DNA of 64,000 nucleotides from Glycomyces luteolus (GTDB lineage: Bacteria > Actinomycetota > Actinomycetes > Mycobacteriales > Micromonosporaceae), in assembly GCF_027622875.1 (NCBI RefSeq), contig NZ_JAPZVP010000010.1:147911-211910 (forward strand). Reading direction: 5' to 3'. Below the pieces are notes generated by a model that was not told where the DNA came from, did no database searches, and was given only the letters and a program-made list of their open reading frames with translations. A program made the translations under genes and the position numbers. Of this stretch, positions 33,133-42,412 are shown one piece after another (position 1 is the stretch's first letter; every line of letters starts with the position of its first letter).

Positions 33133-33465
33133 AGCCTCGGGGTCGAGGAGAACGAGCGCTCCGGCGGCATCGCGGATGCGGTCGGGGCGCTCGCACGCCC
33201 TTGATATTGACATTTGCCTATCTATTGACAGGCAAGCGCTCGCACGATAGATTTGCTGCACTTCCCTCGAAAACCATCAAGAAGCCGCACTTGGCGGCGC
33301 TCCCCAGAACAATGAACGGCGACCCATCGCTCGAGCATCGTTGGGAGCGCTCCATCCGTGCGACCCGTCTGGCCTCAGGCCTTGCGGCTTCGGCGAAGAC
33401 CCCCGGCTCCCGGCTCGTCGGTGGGTCTTCGTCGTGGAGGAACACCCGCGCCGAGCGGGCGACGT
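33133..33465. other. 333-base region between the haloperoxidase-like and APH-like genes
   Basis: It holds a 5-bp hairpin right after the haloperoxidase stop (33135-33148), the orphan promoter (33207-33253), an 11-base direct repeat GCGCTCGCACG (33187-33197 and 33237-33247), and a hairpin CGAAGACCC/GGGTCTTCG (33394-33431) that may end the minus-strand APH transcript or a plus-strand small RNA. No convincing protein gene is seen. Confidence 0.5.
33207..33253 (+). promoter_or_regulatory. orphan consensus promoter with repeats
   Basis: TTGACA (33225-33230), exactly 17 bases, TAGATT (33248-33253). The 8-mer TATTGACA is repeated 18 bases upstream, and TTGCCT/AGGCAA (33214-33219, 33230-33235) flank the -35 as an inverted repeat. 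No plus-strand gene follows for several kilobases, so it may drive a small or antisense RNA. Confidence 0.5.
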
Positions 33466-34254
33466 CTAACGCAGCGCCTCGTCCAGGATGTAGCGCTCGG
33501 CGTCCAGCAGTCGCAGGTCCCGGGCTGGGCGGCGCAGGTGCCCCTTCTCGACGATCCGCTCGAACGCGGGATCGCCAGCCTGGGCCATCCGCCGGATGCC
33601 CTCGATGTGGTCCACGATCCGCTTGCGGATCACCTTGATGAAGCGCTGCCGGTCGCGGTCGGAGAGCCCGTACGCGTCGGCGAACATCCGCAGCCGCCGC
33701 GCCCGATCGGGCTTCTTCCAGCCCAACGTGATCGAGTCCCGGTCCGTGAAGATCGGCACCCAGGTCCAGGCCGCGTACGCGACGTCGTAGATCCGCGCGC
33801 CGGGGCTCGCCAGGTCGAAGTCGATGAGCGAGAGCGTCCCGTCCGGCCGCCACACCACGTTGTGCGGCGCGGCGTCGTGGTGGCAGATGACCTCGGTGTC
33901 GGGCGGCGGCGGCCCGAAGGACCGCCAAGTGGCCCCCTGCGGCGGCCGGAAGCCGTACTGCGCGTCGTGGAACATGCGCAGCATCTTCGCGACCGCGCTC
34001 ATGGTCTCGTCGGTCGTCCAATGCGGTGCCAGCGGATACTTGCCCGGCTCGCCCTCGACGAACGAGAGCACCTCGCGGGCGTGCTCGTCGACGCCCAGCA
34101 CCCGCGGCGCACCGGTGAAACCGGCGCCGTCGAGGTGCCGCAGCAGCGCGTGGACGGCGGGCGTCCATGGTCCCGTGTTCCGGCGGACCGTGTCGCCCAG
34201 CCGGACGACCGTGCTCGTGTTGCCGCCGATCAGCGGAATCTCGTCTTGGCTCAC
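33466..34254 (-). CDS. APH/choline-kinase family phosphotransferase
   Basis: A 262-residue kinase-fold protein. The catalytic loop HHDAAPHNVVW matches the Brenner motif H-x-D-x4-N, and LIDFDLASPG is the metal-binding segment. The N-terminal lobe carries IGGNTSTVVRLGD. It may phosphorylate an aminoglycoside, an amino alcohol or another small molecule. GTG 34254 with GGGGAC upstream is preferred; a longer frame from 34314 would overlap ftsY. It lies immediately downstream of ftsY on the same strand. Confidence 0.85.
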   Translation of the reverse strand: MSQDEIPLIGGNTSTVVRLGDTVRRNTGPWTPAVHALLRHLDGAGFTGAPRVLGVDEHAREVLSFVEGEPGKYPLAPHWTTDETMSAVAKMLRMFHDAQYGFRPPQGATWRSFGPPPPDTEVICHHDAAPHNVVWRPDGTLSLIDFDLASPGARIYDVAYAAWTWVPIFTDRDSITLGWKKPDRARRLRMFADAYGLSDRDRQRFIKVIRKRIVDHIEGIRRMAQAGDPAFERIVEKGHLRRPARDLRLLDAERYILDEALR

Positions 34255-34291
34255 CGGTCCCCGCAGTGCCTGGCGTCTTGGTTGAGGGGTG

Positions 34292-35428
34292 TCAGGACTC
34301 GGCGCCGTCGACAATCGCGTCGACGAACGCTCCGACTTCGAACGGGGCCAGGTCGTCCGGCCCCTCCCCGAGTCCGACCAGCTTAACCGGTACCCCCAAC
34401 TGCCGCTGAACCGCGATCACGATCCCGCCCTTGGCGCTGCCGTCGAGTTTGGTGAGCACGATGCCGGTGACGTCGCAGACCTCGCCGAAGACCTTCGCCT
34501 GCTGCAGCCCGTTCTGGCCGGTCGTGGCGTCGAGCACGAGCAGGGTCTCGGCCACCGGGCCCTGCTTCTCGACGACCCGCTTGACCTTCCCGAGCTCGTC
34601 CATCAGGCCGGCCTTGTTCTGGAGCCGCCCGGCGGTGTCGATCAGGACGACGTCGGCGCCCTCCTCGGCCCCGGCCTTCACGGCGTCGAACGCGACCGAG
34701 GCGGGGTCGGCGCCCGCGTCGCGGCGCACCACCTTCGCGCCCACCCGGGAGCCCCAGGTCTCCAGCTGCTCGGCGGCGGCGGCGCGGAACGTGTCCGCCG
34801 CGCCCATGAGCACGGTCTTGTCCTCGGCGATGAGCACGCGGGCCACGCGGCCGCAGGTCGTGGTCTTGCCGGAGCCGTTGACACCGACCATCAAGATCAC
34901 GGCCGGGCCCTCGCCCGAAGGCGAGACGGTGGCGATCGAGCGGTCGAGTTCCGGCTCCAGGACGGCGGTGAGCTCGGCCTTCAGCAGGCGGCGCAGCTCT
35001 TCGGGATCGCGGGTGCCGAGGACCTTCACCCGCTCGCGCAGGCTCTCGACGACCGCGGTCGTGTCCGCGATGCCCACATCAGCGGTCAGCAGGGTCTCCT
35101 CGACCTCGTCCCACACGTCGTCGTCGAGCTTGTCGCTCGCCAGGAGCGCCAGCAGGCCCTTCCCCAGCGCGTTGTTCGAACGGGCCAGGCGCGAGCGCAG
35201 CCGCACCAGGCGGCCCTCGACGGGCTCGGGCACCTCGACGGCCGGAGCGGCCGGTTTCGCCGCCTCGGCTTTCGGCTCGGCCGCCTTCGGGGCCTCGACC
35301 TGCGGCTCTCCAGCGGGCGCCTCGACTTCCGCTGACTTCGAGCGCGACGCGCGGACGCCGAACGCGATGCCGGCAATCGCGGCGATCACGACGACGGCCG
35401 CGACCAGCCAGATCCACAGGTTGTCCAC
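34292..35428 (-). CDS. ftsY: FtsY, signal recognition particle receptor
   Basis: About 378 residues. FtsY docks ribosome-SRP complexes at the membrane for co-translational insertion. A TM helix at the N-terminus (LWIWLVAAVVVIAAIAGIAF) and an Ala/Pro/Glu linker precede the NG GTPase domain: G1 GVNGSGKTTTCG, DTAGRLQNK (G3), TKLDGSAKGG (G4). GTG 35428 has GGAGGA seven bases upstream and is preferred to GTG 35443. It lies 83 bases downstream of smc, the standard smc-ftsY order. Confidence 0.96.
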   Translation of the reverse strand: MDNLWIWLVAAVVVIAAIAGIAFGVRASRSKSAEVEAPAGEPQVEAPKAAEPKAEAAKPAAPAVEVPEPVEGRLVRLRSRLARSNNALGKGLLALLASDKLDDDVWDEVEETLLTADVGIADTTAVVESLRERVKVLGTRDPEELRRLLKAELTAVLEPELDRSIATVSPSGEGPAVILMVGVNGSGKTTTCGRVARVLIAEDKTVLMGAADTFRAAAAEQLETWGSRVGAKVVRRDAGADPASVAFDAVKAGAEEGADVVLIDTAGRLQNKAGLMDELGKVKRVVEKQGPVAETLLVLDATTGQNGLQQAKVFGEVCDVTGIVLTKLDGSAKGGIVIAVQRQLGVPVKLVGLGEGPDDLAPFEVGAFVDAIVDGAES

Positions 35429-35511
35429 AGGTAAGTCCTCCACCAGAGCTTCAGTCGCACGGATGCGACACCGGGCAGTCGCACGCGTGCAACCACTGTA
35501 CTGGCAGGCGC

Positions 35512-38500
35512 TCAGTCCTCTTCGCGGGAGAACTTCTGGCTGATGACCTGCGTGACACCCGCGCGCATCGTCACGCCGTACAGCGCGTCGCCGATCTCCA
35601 TCGTGCGCTTCTGGTGGGTGATGATGAGCAGCTGCGAGTTCTCCTGCAGCCGCCGCAGGAGGTCCAGCAGGCGGCCGAGGTTCACGTCGTCGAGCGCCGC
35701 CTCCACCTCGTCCATCAGGTAGAACGGGCTGGGGCGGGCGCGGAAGATCGCGACCAGCAGCGCCAGCGCGGTCAGGGACCGCTCGCCGCCGGAGAGCAGC
35801 GAGAGCCGCTTGACCTTCTTGCCGGGCGGGCGGGCCTCGACCTCGACGCCGGTGTGCAGCAGGTCGTCCGGGTCGGTGAGCAGGATCCGGCCCTCGCCGC
35901 CGGGGAAGACGGTCTGGAAGACGTTCTCGAACTCGCGCGCGGTGTCCGCGAAGGCCTCGGCGAAGACCTGCTGGATGCGGTCGTCGACCTCCTTCACGAC
36001 GGTGGTGAGGTCGGCGCGGGTCTTCTTGACGTCCTCGAGCTGCTCGTTGAGGAACTTGTAGCGCTCCTCGAGCGCGGCGAACTCCTCGAGCGCGAGCGGG
36101 TTGACCTTGCCGAGGAGCTTGAGTTCGCGTTCGCCGCGGGCGGCGCGCTTCTCCATCGTGGGGCGGTCGAACTCGTAGGGCTCCGGTTCGGGCTTGCCCT
36201 TCTCCAAGGCGGCGTTGACCTCTTCGGTGCTGGGCGGCACGAGCTGGTCCGGGCCGTACTCGGCCAGGAGGGTCTCGATGTCGACGCCGAACTCGGCCCC
36301 GGCCTTCTCCTCGAGCTGCTCGATGCGCAGGCGCTGCTCGGCCCGGGCCACCTCGTCGCGGTGCGCGGCGGAGGTGATGCGTTCGAGCTCGGCGGCCGTG
36401 GCGGCGGCGCGGGTGCGGAGATCGGCGAGGGCGGCTTCGCGGCGGGCCTGCTCGGAGGCGATGCGGTCGCGTTCGATCGCCGCCGCTTCGAGCGAATCGG
36501 TGATCTGGACGCCGGTGGTCTCTGCGGCCTCGGCCACGAGCGCGGCGACTTTGGCGCCGCGGGCGCGGGCGGCGCGCCGGGCCTCGGCGCGGGCGCGGGC
36601 GGCGCGTTCGGACTGGGCCTGGCGGGCGAGGGCGTCGGCGCGGCCCGCCAGAGCGGAGGCGCGTTCTTCGGCGGTGCGGACGGAGAGGCGGGTCTCCATC
36701 TCGTTCTGGCGGGCGGCGTCGAGGGCCCGGGAGAGGACGTCGCGCTCGTCGGTGGAGGGCTCCTCGATCGCGGGGAGCGATTCGAGTGCGTCAAGGCGAG
36801 CTTCGAGTTCGGTGAGTCCGGCGGTGTCGGTCTCGCGGGCGGCCTGGGCGCGGTCCTTGGCCTGCTGGAGGCGGGCGACCTCGGCTTCGGCGCTGCGGGC
36901 GGCGGCGCCGAGTTCGGCGAGGCGGCGGGCGACCACGCTGTGCGCGGCCTCGGCCTGGCGCTGCGCGGTGCGCACGGCCTCGGCGGCGGCCTCGGCTTCG
37001 GCGTGCGCCCCGCGGGCGGCCTCGTACTGCTCGCGCAGCTGGGAGGCCAGGGATTCAGAGCCGAGCTTGCGGTCGCGGGCCTCGTCGACGGCGGCCTGGA
37101 TCTCGATATAGGACTGGGCTTTCGCGGAGCCGCCGAACGCGGTCGCGGCGCCGAGCACGTCGCCCGCGCGGGTGACGGCGGTGAGCTGCGGGTAGGCGTC
37201 CACGATGGCGCGGGCGGCGTCGAGGTCGTCGGCCACGACCATCCCCGCCAGCACGGCGCGGACGGTGGAGGCGAGTTCGGCCGGGGCCGAGACGGTGTCG
37301 GCGACGGCCTTGCATTCGCTCGGGATATCCACATGCGACCGGGCACCTGCCACCAGGAATCCGGCTTGGCCGCCGTCCTCGTCGCGAAGGAACTGCAGCG
37401 CTTCAGCGGCGCTGGCGGGATTCGCGACGGCGATGGCGTCGGCGAGGCGGCCCAGCGCGGCGGCGAGCACGGCCTCGTAGCCGGGTTCGACGGTGAGGAG
37501 CGCGGCGACGGACCCGAGGACGCCGGGCATGGCGTCGTCGCGGGCGAGGAGCGCGGCGGCGCCGTCCTTGCGGCGCAGGCCGACGGCGAGGGCCTCTTCG
37601 CGGGCGGCCCACTGCGAGGCCTCGCGGTCGGCCTCGCGCTCGGCGGCCTGGAGGCGGTCGGCTTCGGCCTTGGCGGCGGCGACGCGGGCCTTGGCTTCGG
37701 CGACGGCCTCGTCGAACTCGGTGTTCGACTCGACCGCTTCGTTCTCGGCCTCGGCTTCGGCGTGGGCCTCGGCGGCGGCTTCGGCGCGTTCGCGGGCCTC
37801 GGCGAGCGCGATGTTCGCGCGTTCGAGTTCCTCGGCGGCGGCGGCCGTGCGGGTCTGCAGGGAGTCCACGCGGCCGCGCAGGGTCGCAAGGGCTTCTCGG
37901 CGCTCGGCGGCGGCCTTCACGGCGGTGACGATGCGCTGCTCGGCTTCGGACAGCGCCGCCTCCGTCTCCTCGCGGGCCTCCACAGCGGACGAGAGGCGCT
38001 CGGAGTCCTCCGCGATGGACTCGCGCAGTTCGATCTCCTGCTCGCGGATGCGCTCGGCCTCGGTCTCGAGGACCTCGGGGTCGCGCCCGGCTCGGTCGTC
38101 CCCGGCGTCCTCTGAGAGGTAGCGGCGGCGCTCGGCGGCGAGCTGGGCGGTCGAGCGCAGGCGCTCGGCCACGGCTTGGAGGCGGTACCAGGTCTCCTGG
38201 AGGCGGGCGAGGCGCGGCTTGTCGGCGGCGTGCGCGGCCTCGACCTCGTTCACCTGGACGGTGAGGCGCTCGTGCTCGTCGGCGAGGACCTCCTTGCGCT
38301 CGCGCAGGGCCTCCTCGTCGGCGAGGTCCTTGGCGATGTTGCCGCGCAGCGAGGTGAGGTCGTCGGCGAGGAGGCGCAGGCGGGCCTCGCGCAGGTCCAT
38401 CTGGATGGCCTGGGCGCGGCGGGCGAGCTCGGCCTGGCGGCCGAGGGGCTTGAGCTGGCGGCGCAGTTCGCCGGTGAGGTCGGCGAGGCGGTCGAGGTTG

Positions 38501-39057
38501 CCCTGCATGCCTTCGAGCTTGCGGAGGGCCTTCTCCTTGCGCTTGCGGTGCTTGAGGACGCCCGCGGCCTCTTCGATGAACGCGCGGCGGTCCTCGGGCC
38601 GGGCGTGCAGATAGGAGTCGAGCTTGCCCTGGCCGACGAGGACGTGCATCTCGCGGCCGATGCCGGCGTCGGAGAGCAGGTCCTGCACGTCGAGGAGGCG
38701 GCAGCGGTCCCCGTTGATCTCGTATTCGCCCTCGCCGGAGCGGAACATGCGGCGGGTGATCGAGACTTCGGAGTAGTCGATGGGGATCGCGCCGTCGGAG
38801 TTGTCGATCGTGAGGGTGACCTCGGCGCGGCCGAGCGCGGGGCGGCCGGTGGTGCCCGCGAAGATGACGTCCTCCATCTTGCCGCCGCGCAGGGACTTCG
38901 CGCCCTGCTCGCCGAGGACCCAGGCGATGGCGTCGACGACATTGGACTTCCCGGAGCCGTTCGGACCCACGACGCACGTGATCCCCGGTTCGAAACGCAG
39001 GGTCGTGGCCGAGGCGAAGGACTTGAAGCCCTTCAGCGTGAGGCTCTTCAGGTACAA
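35512..39057 (-). CDS. smc: SMC chromosome condensation ATPase
   Basis: The 1181-residue protein organises the chromosome with ScpA/ScpB (not in this window). The N-terminal Walker A is GPNGSGKSN (31-39). Two long coiled coils (Ala/Glu/Arg rich) flank a hinge (about 510-660; PGVLGSVAALLTVEPGYEAV). The C-terminal head has the ABC signature LLSGGERSL and Walker B YLMDEVEAALDD. The length is normal. Translation starts at TTG 39057 with GGAG upstream. Confidence 0.97.
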   Translation of the reverse strand: MYLKSLTLKGFKSFASATTLRFEPGITCVVGPNGSGKSNVVDAIAWVLGEQGAKSLRGGKMEDVIFAGTTGRPALGRAEVTLTIDNSDGAIPIDYSEVSITRRMFRSGEGEYEINGDRCRLLDVQDLLSDAGIGREMHVLVGQGKLDSYLHARPEDRRAFIEEAAGVLKHRKRKEKALRKLEGMQGNLDRLADLTGELRRQLKPLGRQAELARRAQAIQMDLREARLRLLADDLTSLRGNIAKDLADEEALRERKEVLADEHERLTVQVNEVEAAHAADKPRLARLQETWYRLQAVAERLRSTAQLAAERRRYLSEDAGDDRAGRDPEVLETEAERIREQEIELRESIAEDSERLSSAVEAREETEAALSEAEQRIVTAVKAAAERREALATLRGRVDSLQTRTAAAAEELERANIALAEARERAEAAAEAHAEAEAENEAVESNTEFDEAVAEAKARVAAAKAEADRLQAAEREADREASQWAAREEALAVGLRRKDGAAALLARDDAMPGVLGSVAALLTVEPGYEAVLAAALGRLADAIAVANPASAAEALQFLRDEDGGQAGFLVAGARSHVDIPSECKAVADTVSAPAELASTVRAVLAGMVVADDLDAARAIVDAYPQLTAVTRAGDVLGAATAFGGSAKAQSYIEIQAAVDEARDRKLGSESLASQLREQYEAARGAHAEAEAAAEAVRTAQRQAEAAHSVVARRLAELGAAARSAEAEVARLQQAKDRAQAARETDTAGLTELEARLDALESLPAIEEPSTDERDVLSRALDAARQNEMETRLSVRTAEERASALAGRADALARQAQSERAARARAEARRAARARGAKVAALVAEAAETTGVQITDSLEAAAIERDRIASEQARREAALADLRTRAAATAAELERITSAAHRDEVARAEQRLRIEQLEEKAGAEFGVDIETLLAEYGPDQLVPPSTEEVNAALEKGKPEPEPYEFDRPTMEKRAARGERELKLLGKVNPLALEEFAALEERYKFLNEQLEDVKKTRADLTTVVKEVDDRIQQVFAEAFADTAREFENVFQTVFPGGEGRILLTDPDDLLHTGVEVEARPPGKKVKRLSLLSGGERSLTALALLVAIFRARPSPFYLMDEVEAALDDVNLGRLLDLLRRLQENSQLLIITHQKRTMEIGDALYGVTMRAGVTQVISQKFSREED

Positions 39058-39283
39058 CGGTCGCTCCGGGCTGATGTGCGTCGGTTCGGGTGTGGGGACC
39101 GTCCCAGCCTACAAGGCCGCCGTCGCGGAGCGTGGTATATCAAAGGCCCCAAACAGGGCGAACCGGGGAGGGATCGGCAGGGGTTTCAGGAGGTCCGGCG
39201 GGCGTGACCGTGCCTGGACATGACAATGCGCGCCGGCTGTCCCGCAGCAGGCGCGCTGATGTTCCGTTGTCGCGAGACGAAAC

Positions 39284-39472
39284 CTAAGTCAACGCGGGCT
39301 CTTGCAGCCGCATCAACTCCTCGACATGATCGTGCTCGATCTCGTCCTCGCGGGCCCGCAGCTCGGCAAGCTCGGACTCGAGGTTGCGTACTCGCGCGCG
39401 TAGCTGGACCACTTCTTCGAGCAGGCGCTTGTTGGGAGCCTGGCCGATGTGGCCGTAGAGGGCTTTCGCCAT
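39284..39472 (-). CDS. small coiled-coil protein of unknown function
   Basis: A 62-residue protein; after MAKALYGHIG a continuous heptad-rich helix runs from about residue 15 to 52 (LLEEVVQLRARVRNLESELA). ATG 39472 has AAGGAG six bases upstream. It is recognisable as a conserved small actinobacterial protein of unknown role. It is upstream of smc on the same strand, 227 bases away. Confidence 0.75.
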   Translation of the reverse strand: MAKALYGHIGQAPNKRLLEEVVQLRARVRNLESELAELRAREDEIEHDHVEELMRLQEPALT

Positions 39473-39822
39473 GGTTTCTCCTTGCGATCACGTCGACTGG
39501 TGGCGTTGGCGTACGCACCATGAAAACGTCGCATTTTGCTGAGTGAATTTTTTTAGCCGCTGGGGCCGATTGCCCCTAGCCGGACCAGTGGAGCACGGCT
39601 CGTGAACACTGGCCGTCTCCTGACATCATCCGCCTGATCGACGGTTCTCGTCAAGCTTTGCACATGCTTTGCCCACTGGATTCGACGGGGGTCACACCTG
39701 AGGGGGGTGCCTCACGCCCGAACGCGGCCCATCTGGTCCGTGCAAGGTCCGCGCGAACCTGGTAGGGTCCCGGAAAATCCGAACGAATTACACGTAACCC
39801 CACGTGACGAGGCCGTACCCCC
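39473..39822. other. 350-base intergenic region before the CAP gene
   Basis: A seven-T run (about 39549-39555) precedes a small hairpin GGGGC-CGATT-GCCCC. A TAGGGT -10 candidate (39773-39778) could serve the CAP gene. TTACACGTAA (39788-39797) is near-palindromic. No gene or recognised riboswitch was found; a c-di-AMP riboswitch was looked for and not seen. Confidence 0.4.
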
Positions 39823-40563
39823 ATGCGAAGACTCCAGGGCGGACGCCACCGCGACCGCGCCGAGCACCGCCGCCGGATGCTCATGCTCATCCCGGCGATC
39901 TTCGGCCTCACAGCGGGCGCGACCTCACTGTGGGCACTCGGATCGCCACTCGACGGCCTCGCCGCCTCGGACGACGCCCCCACCACCGCCGTAGTCGGGA
40001 CCACCCACGCGGAAGACCCCTCCACCCCCGAGACCCCCGTGCAGGAAGCGCCCGGCGAAGCCGGCATGCGCACGCAGGAGGCCGAGGAGGTCCCCACCAC
40101 CGAGACGCCCGAGGCGACCACCGAAGCGCCGACCGAAGCCGACGACGGCGGATCGGGCGGCGGCGAGGACGAGGCCGAATCCAGTCCGCACGCCGACCTC
40201 GAAGCCGCCGTGGCCGACCTCGTGAGCGACGAACGCGCCGAAGCCGGTTGCGGCGATCTCGAACGCGACTCCCGCCTCGATGCGGCCGCCCGCCTCCACG
40301 CGGAGGACATGGCCGTCAACGACTACTTCGACCACACCTCGCAGGACGGCCGCGGCCCCACCGAACGGGCCGCCGAGCAGGGCTACGAAGGCGGCGTCGG
40401 CGAGAACATCGCCGCGGGATACCCGGACGCCGCCGCCGTGATGGAGGGCTGGATGAACTCCGAAGGGCACCGCGCCAACATCCTCAACTGCGATTACAGC
40501 GTGCTCGGCGTGGGCGTCGCCGACCGCGACGGCACCCTCTACTGGGTCCAGAATTTCGGGTAG
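39823..40563 (+). CDS. exported CAP/SCP-domain protein
   Basis: A 246-residue protein with a positively charged N-terminus and a hydrophobic segment (MLMLIPAIFGLTAGATSLWA) acting as signal or anchor, a disordered Thr/Pro/Glu linker (about 50-120), and a C-terminal CAP domain (HTSQDGRGP, GENIAAGY, WMNSEGHRANIL, YWVQNFG). CAP domains bind lipids or have peptidase-like roles; in bacteria the function is mostly unknown. The pattern suggests a cell-surface protein. Confidence 0.9.
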   Translation: MRRLQGGRHRDRAEHRRRMLMLIPAIFGLTAGATSLWALGSPLDGLAASDDAPTTAVVGTTHAEDPSTPETPVQEAPGEAGMRTQEAEEVPTTETPEATTEAPTEADDGGSGGGEDEAESSPHADLEAAVADLVSDERAEAGCGDLERDSRLDAAARLHAEDMAVNDYFDHTSQDGRGPTERAAEQGYEGGVGENIAAGYPDAAAVMEGWMNSEGHRANILNCDYSVLGVGVADRDGTLYWVQNFG

Positions 40564-40717
40564 AGACCCAGCATTATCGCAGGTGAACTGCGCTGGAACC
40601 TCTTACTGTCGTCCATCCGACTCAACGCTGGACTGAATGATTACCAACAGTCATGCTGGGATGGCCGCCCGTTGAGGCGCGCATCTGGGGAGGCGACCAA
40701 AAAACCTGAAGGACGAG

Positions 40718-41359
40718 GTGCCAACCGTGCGTGTCATGCTGTACGACCCGAATCAGGTCTTCTCCGCCAGCATTCGACCCCTGCTCCACCGACGCGGTGA
40801 CATCCCAGTCGAGGCCAGGACCGCGAAAGCGCTCGTGGCGGCGGATGCGCAGATCGACTGCTGCCTGGTCGCACTCGAGGCGGTCTCCCGGAACCGGGTC
40901 CTGACCGACTGCAAGCGACCGCTCTTCCTCATCACCGACCGCGACGACGGCTCAGTCCTCCGCAAAGCCGTCTCGGTCTCGGCCGCGGGGATAGCCAACA
41001 CCCACATCATGCCGGGCGACCTGCTCGACGCCATCGACCGCGGGCTCCTGAGTCCGCCCTACTACGATCCGCAGCTCCTGCGCGCGGCACTCCAGCCCGC
41101 GCCGCTCCTCGGCGAGCACGACGCACTCGAACTCGCGCACCACCTGACGCCGAGAGAGGACGACGTGCTGCGCCGCATCGTGCGGGGCGAGCCCACGGCC
41201 CAGATGGCCACGCAGATGGGCGTCTCGGTGTCGACCGTCCGCTCGCACGTCCAGAACGTGCTCGGCAAACTCGGCGTCAACTCGCGGCTCGCGGCCATCG
41301 CCTTCGCCATCAACTACGGGATCGACACCGTCAGGGAGAAGCACCCGCAGCTCAGCTGA
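40718..41359 (+). CDS. LuxR/NarL-type regulator with degenerate receiver domain
   Basis: A 213-residue protein. The N-terminal about 120 residues keep the receiver layout (VRVMLYDPNQVFSASIRPLL, FLITD, GIANTHIMPGDLLDAI), but the strand where the phosphoacceptor Asp should be reads CCLVALEAV, so phosphorylation is unlikely. The C-terminal LuxR helix-turn-helix (LTPREDDVLRRIVRGEPTAQ, then MGVSVSTVRSHVQNVLGKL) is intact. GTG 40718 has GAAGGA upstream; GTG 40727 is an alternative. There is no adjacent sensor kinase. Confidence 0.88.
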   Translation: MPTVRVMLYDPNQVFSASIRPLLHRRGDIPVEARTAKALVAADAQIDCCLVALEAVSRNRVLTDCKRPLFLITDRDDGSVLRKAVSVSAAGIANTHIMPGDLLDAIDRGLLSPPYYDPQLLRAALQPAPLLGEHDALELAHHLTPREDDVLRRIVRGEPTAQMATQMGVSVSTVRSHVQNVLGKLGVNSRLAAIAFAINYGIDTVREKHPQLS

Positions 41360-41400
41360 GCCGCGGCGGCTCCGTCCTCCCGGAGGCCCATACTTGTACG

Positions 41401-42231
41401 GTGCCAGAACTTCCCGAAGTAGAGACCGTCCGCCGTGGGGTCGACCAGGCCTTCCGCGGCGGGCGCATCCAGGCCGTCGAGGTCTACAATCCGCGGACCG
41501 TGCGCCGCCACGCCCCCGGCATCGATGATTTCCGCCAGCACGTGCAAGGCCTCCAGATCACCGGCAGCGGGCGCCGCGGCAAGTTCATGTGGCTCGAACT
41601 CGACGACGGCAGGGCCCTCGTGTGTCACCTCGGCATGAGCGGCCAGTTCCTGGTGATCACGCACGAGCGCGAAGCGCACAAGCACCTGCGGGTCCGGCTG
41701 CGCTTCGCCGACGGGCGCGAACTGTGGTTCGTCGACCAGCGGACGTTCGGGTTCCTGGAACTGGCCGAGATGGACGGCCCGGTCCCGGCCACCTTGGCGC
41801 ACATCGCCCCCGACGTGTTCGAGGACGAGTTCGACGCGGACGCCTGCGTCGAGAAGCTCCTGCGGCGGCGCATCGAGGTCAAGAAGGCCCTGCTCGACCA
41901 GGGCTGGATCAGCGGCGTGGGGAACATCTACGCCGACGAGGCGCTGTGGCGCGCCCGGCTGCGCGGCAGGAGGACCGGCGACTCGATCTCCAAGCGCAAG
42001 GCCAAGGAACTGATCGGCCATGTCAAGGACGTGCTCGCCGAGGCGCTCGACGCGGGAGGGACCTCGTTCGACAAGCTGTACGTCGACGCCAACGGCGAGA
42101 ACGGGTACTTCGCCCGCGAACTCGCGGTCTACGGCCGCGCGGGCCAACCGTGCAAACGCTGCGGCACGGCGATCAAACGCGAAGTGATCGGCGACCGATC
42201 GGCCCACTACTGCCCGAAATGCCAGCGTTGA
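41401..42231 (+). CDS. mutM: formamidopyrimidine-DNA glycosylase
   Basis: The 276-residue base-excision repair enzyme removes oxidised purines such as 8-oxoguanine. It begins with PELPEVE, whose Pro is the catalytic amine, and keeps Lys in RRGKFMW. The C-terminal zinc finger has CKRCGTAI ... CPKC. The length is typical. GTG 41401 lies six bases after CATACT (leaderless). In many actinobacteria mutM follows rnc; here it is convergent with it. Confidence 0.96.
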   Translation: MPELPEVETVRRGVDQAFRGGRIQAVEVYNPRTVRRHAPGIDDFRQHVQGLQITGSGRRGKFMWLELDDGRALVCHLGMSGQFLVITHEREAHKHLRVRLRFADGRELWFVDQRTFGFLELAEMDGPVPATLAHIAPDVFEDEFDADACVEKLLRRRIEVKKALLDQGWISGVGNIYADEALWRARLRGRRTGDSISKRKAKELIGHVKDVLAEALDAGGTSFDKLYVDANGENGYFARELAVYGRAGQPCKRCGTAIKREVIGDRSAHYCPKCQR

Positions 42232-42307
42232 GCCACACTTTCGGGTGACACGACGGCCGCTGCCCCCGGGTCTTGTCATACCCCCGCGCCACGCTGGAGG
42301 CTACGTT

Positions 42308-42337
42308 CCCCTCTCGTGGCGGGTGGGGGTTTGTGGA
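42308..42337. repeat. copy 2 of a shared intergenic element
   Basis: CCCCTCT, six bases, GGGTGGGGG, three bases, GTGGA, matching 14831-14859. It lies 76 bases after mutM, before the terminator. Confidence 0.45.
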
Positions 42338-42361
42338 CGGGGGTTTCGACCGCAGCGCAAA

Positions 42362-42400
42362 CGCGGGGGGCGGAACCGAAAACCGGTTCCGCCCCCCGCG
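42362..42400. terminator. strong bidirectional terminator between mutM and rnc
   Basis: A perfect 17-bp stem (CGCGGGGGGCGGAACCG and its complement) with a 5-base AAAAC loop separates the convergent genes. Confidence 0.85.
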
Positions 42401-42412
42401 AATACGTTCTGC

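Noticed and set aside
33318..33638. Possible small plus-strand protein after the orphan promoter
   Set aside because: No Shine-Dalgarno, and the frame continues as antisense shadow of the APH-like gene.
39541..39822. c-di-AMP (ydaO-type) riboswitch before the CAP gene
   Set aside because: Such elements are common before actinobacterial cell-wall genes, but the conserved core could not be found by eye.
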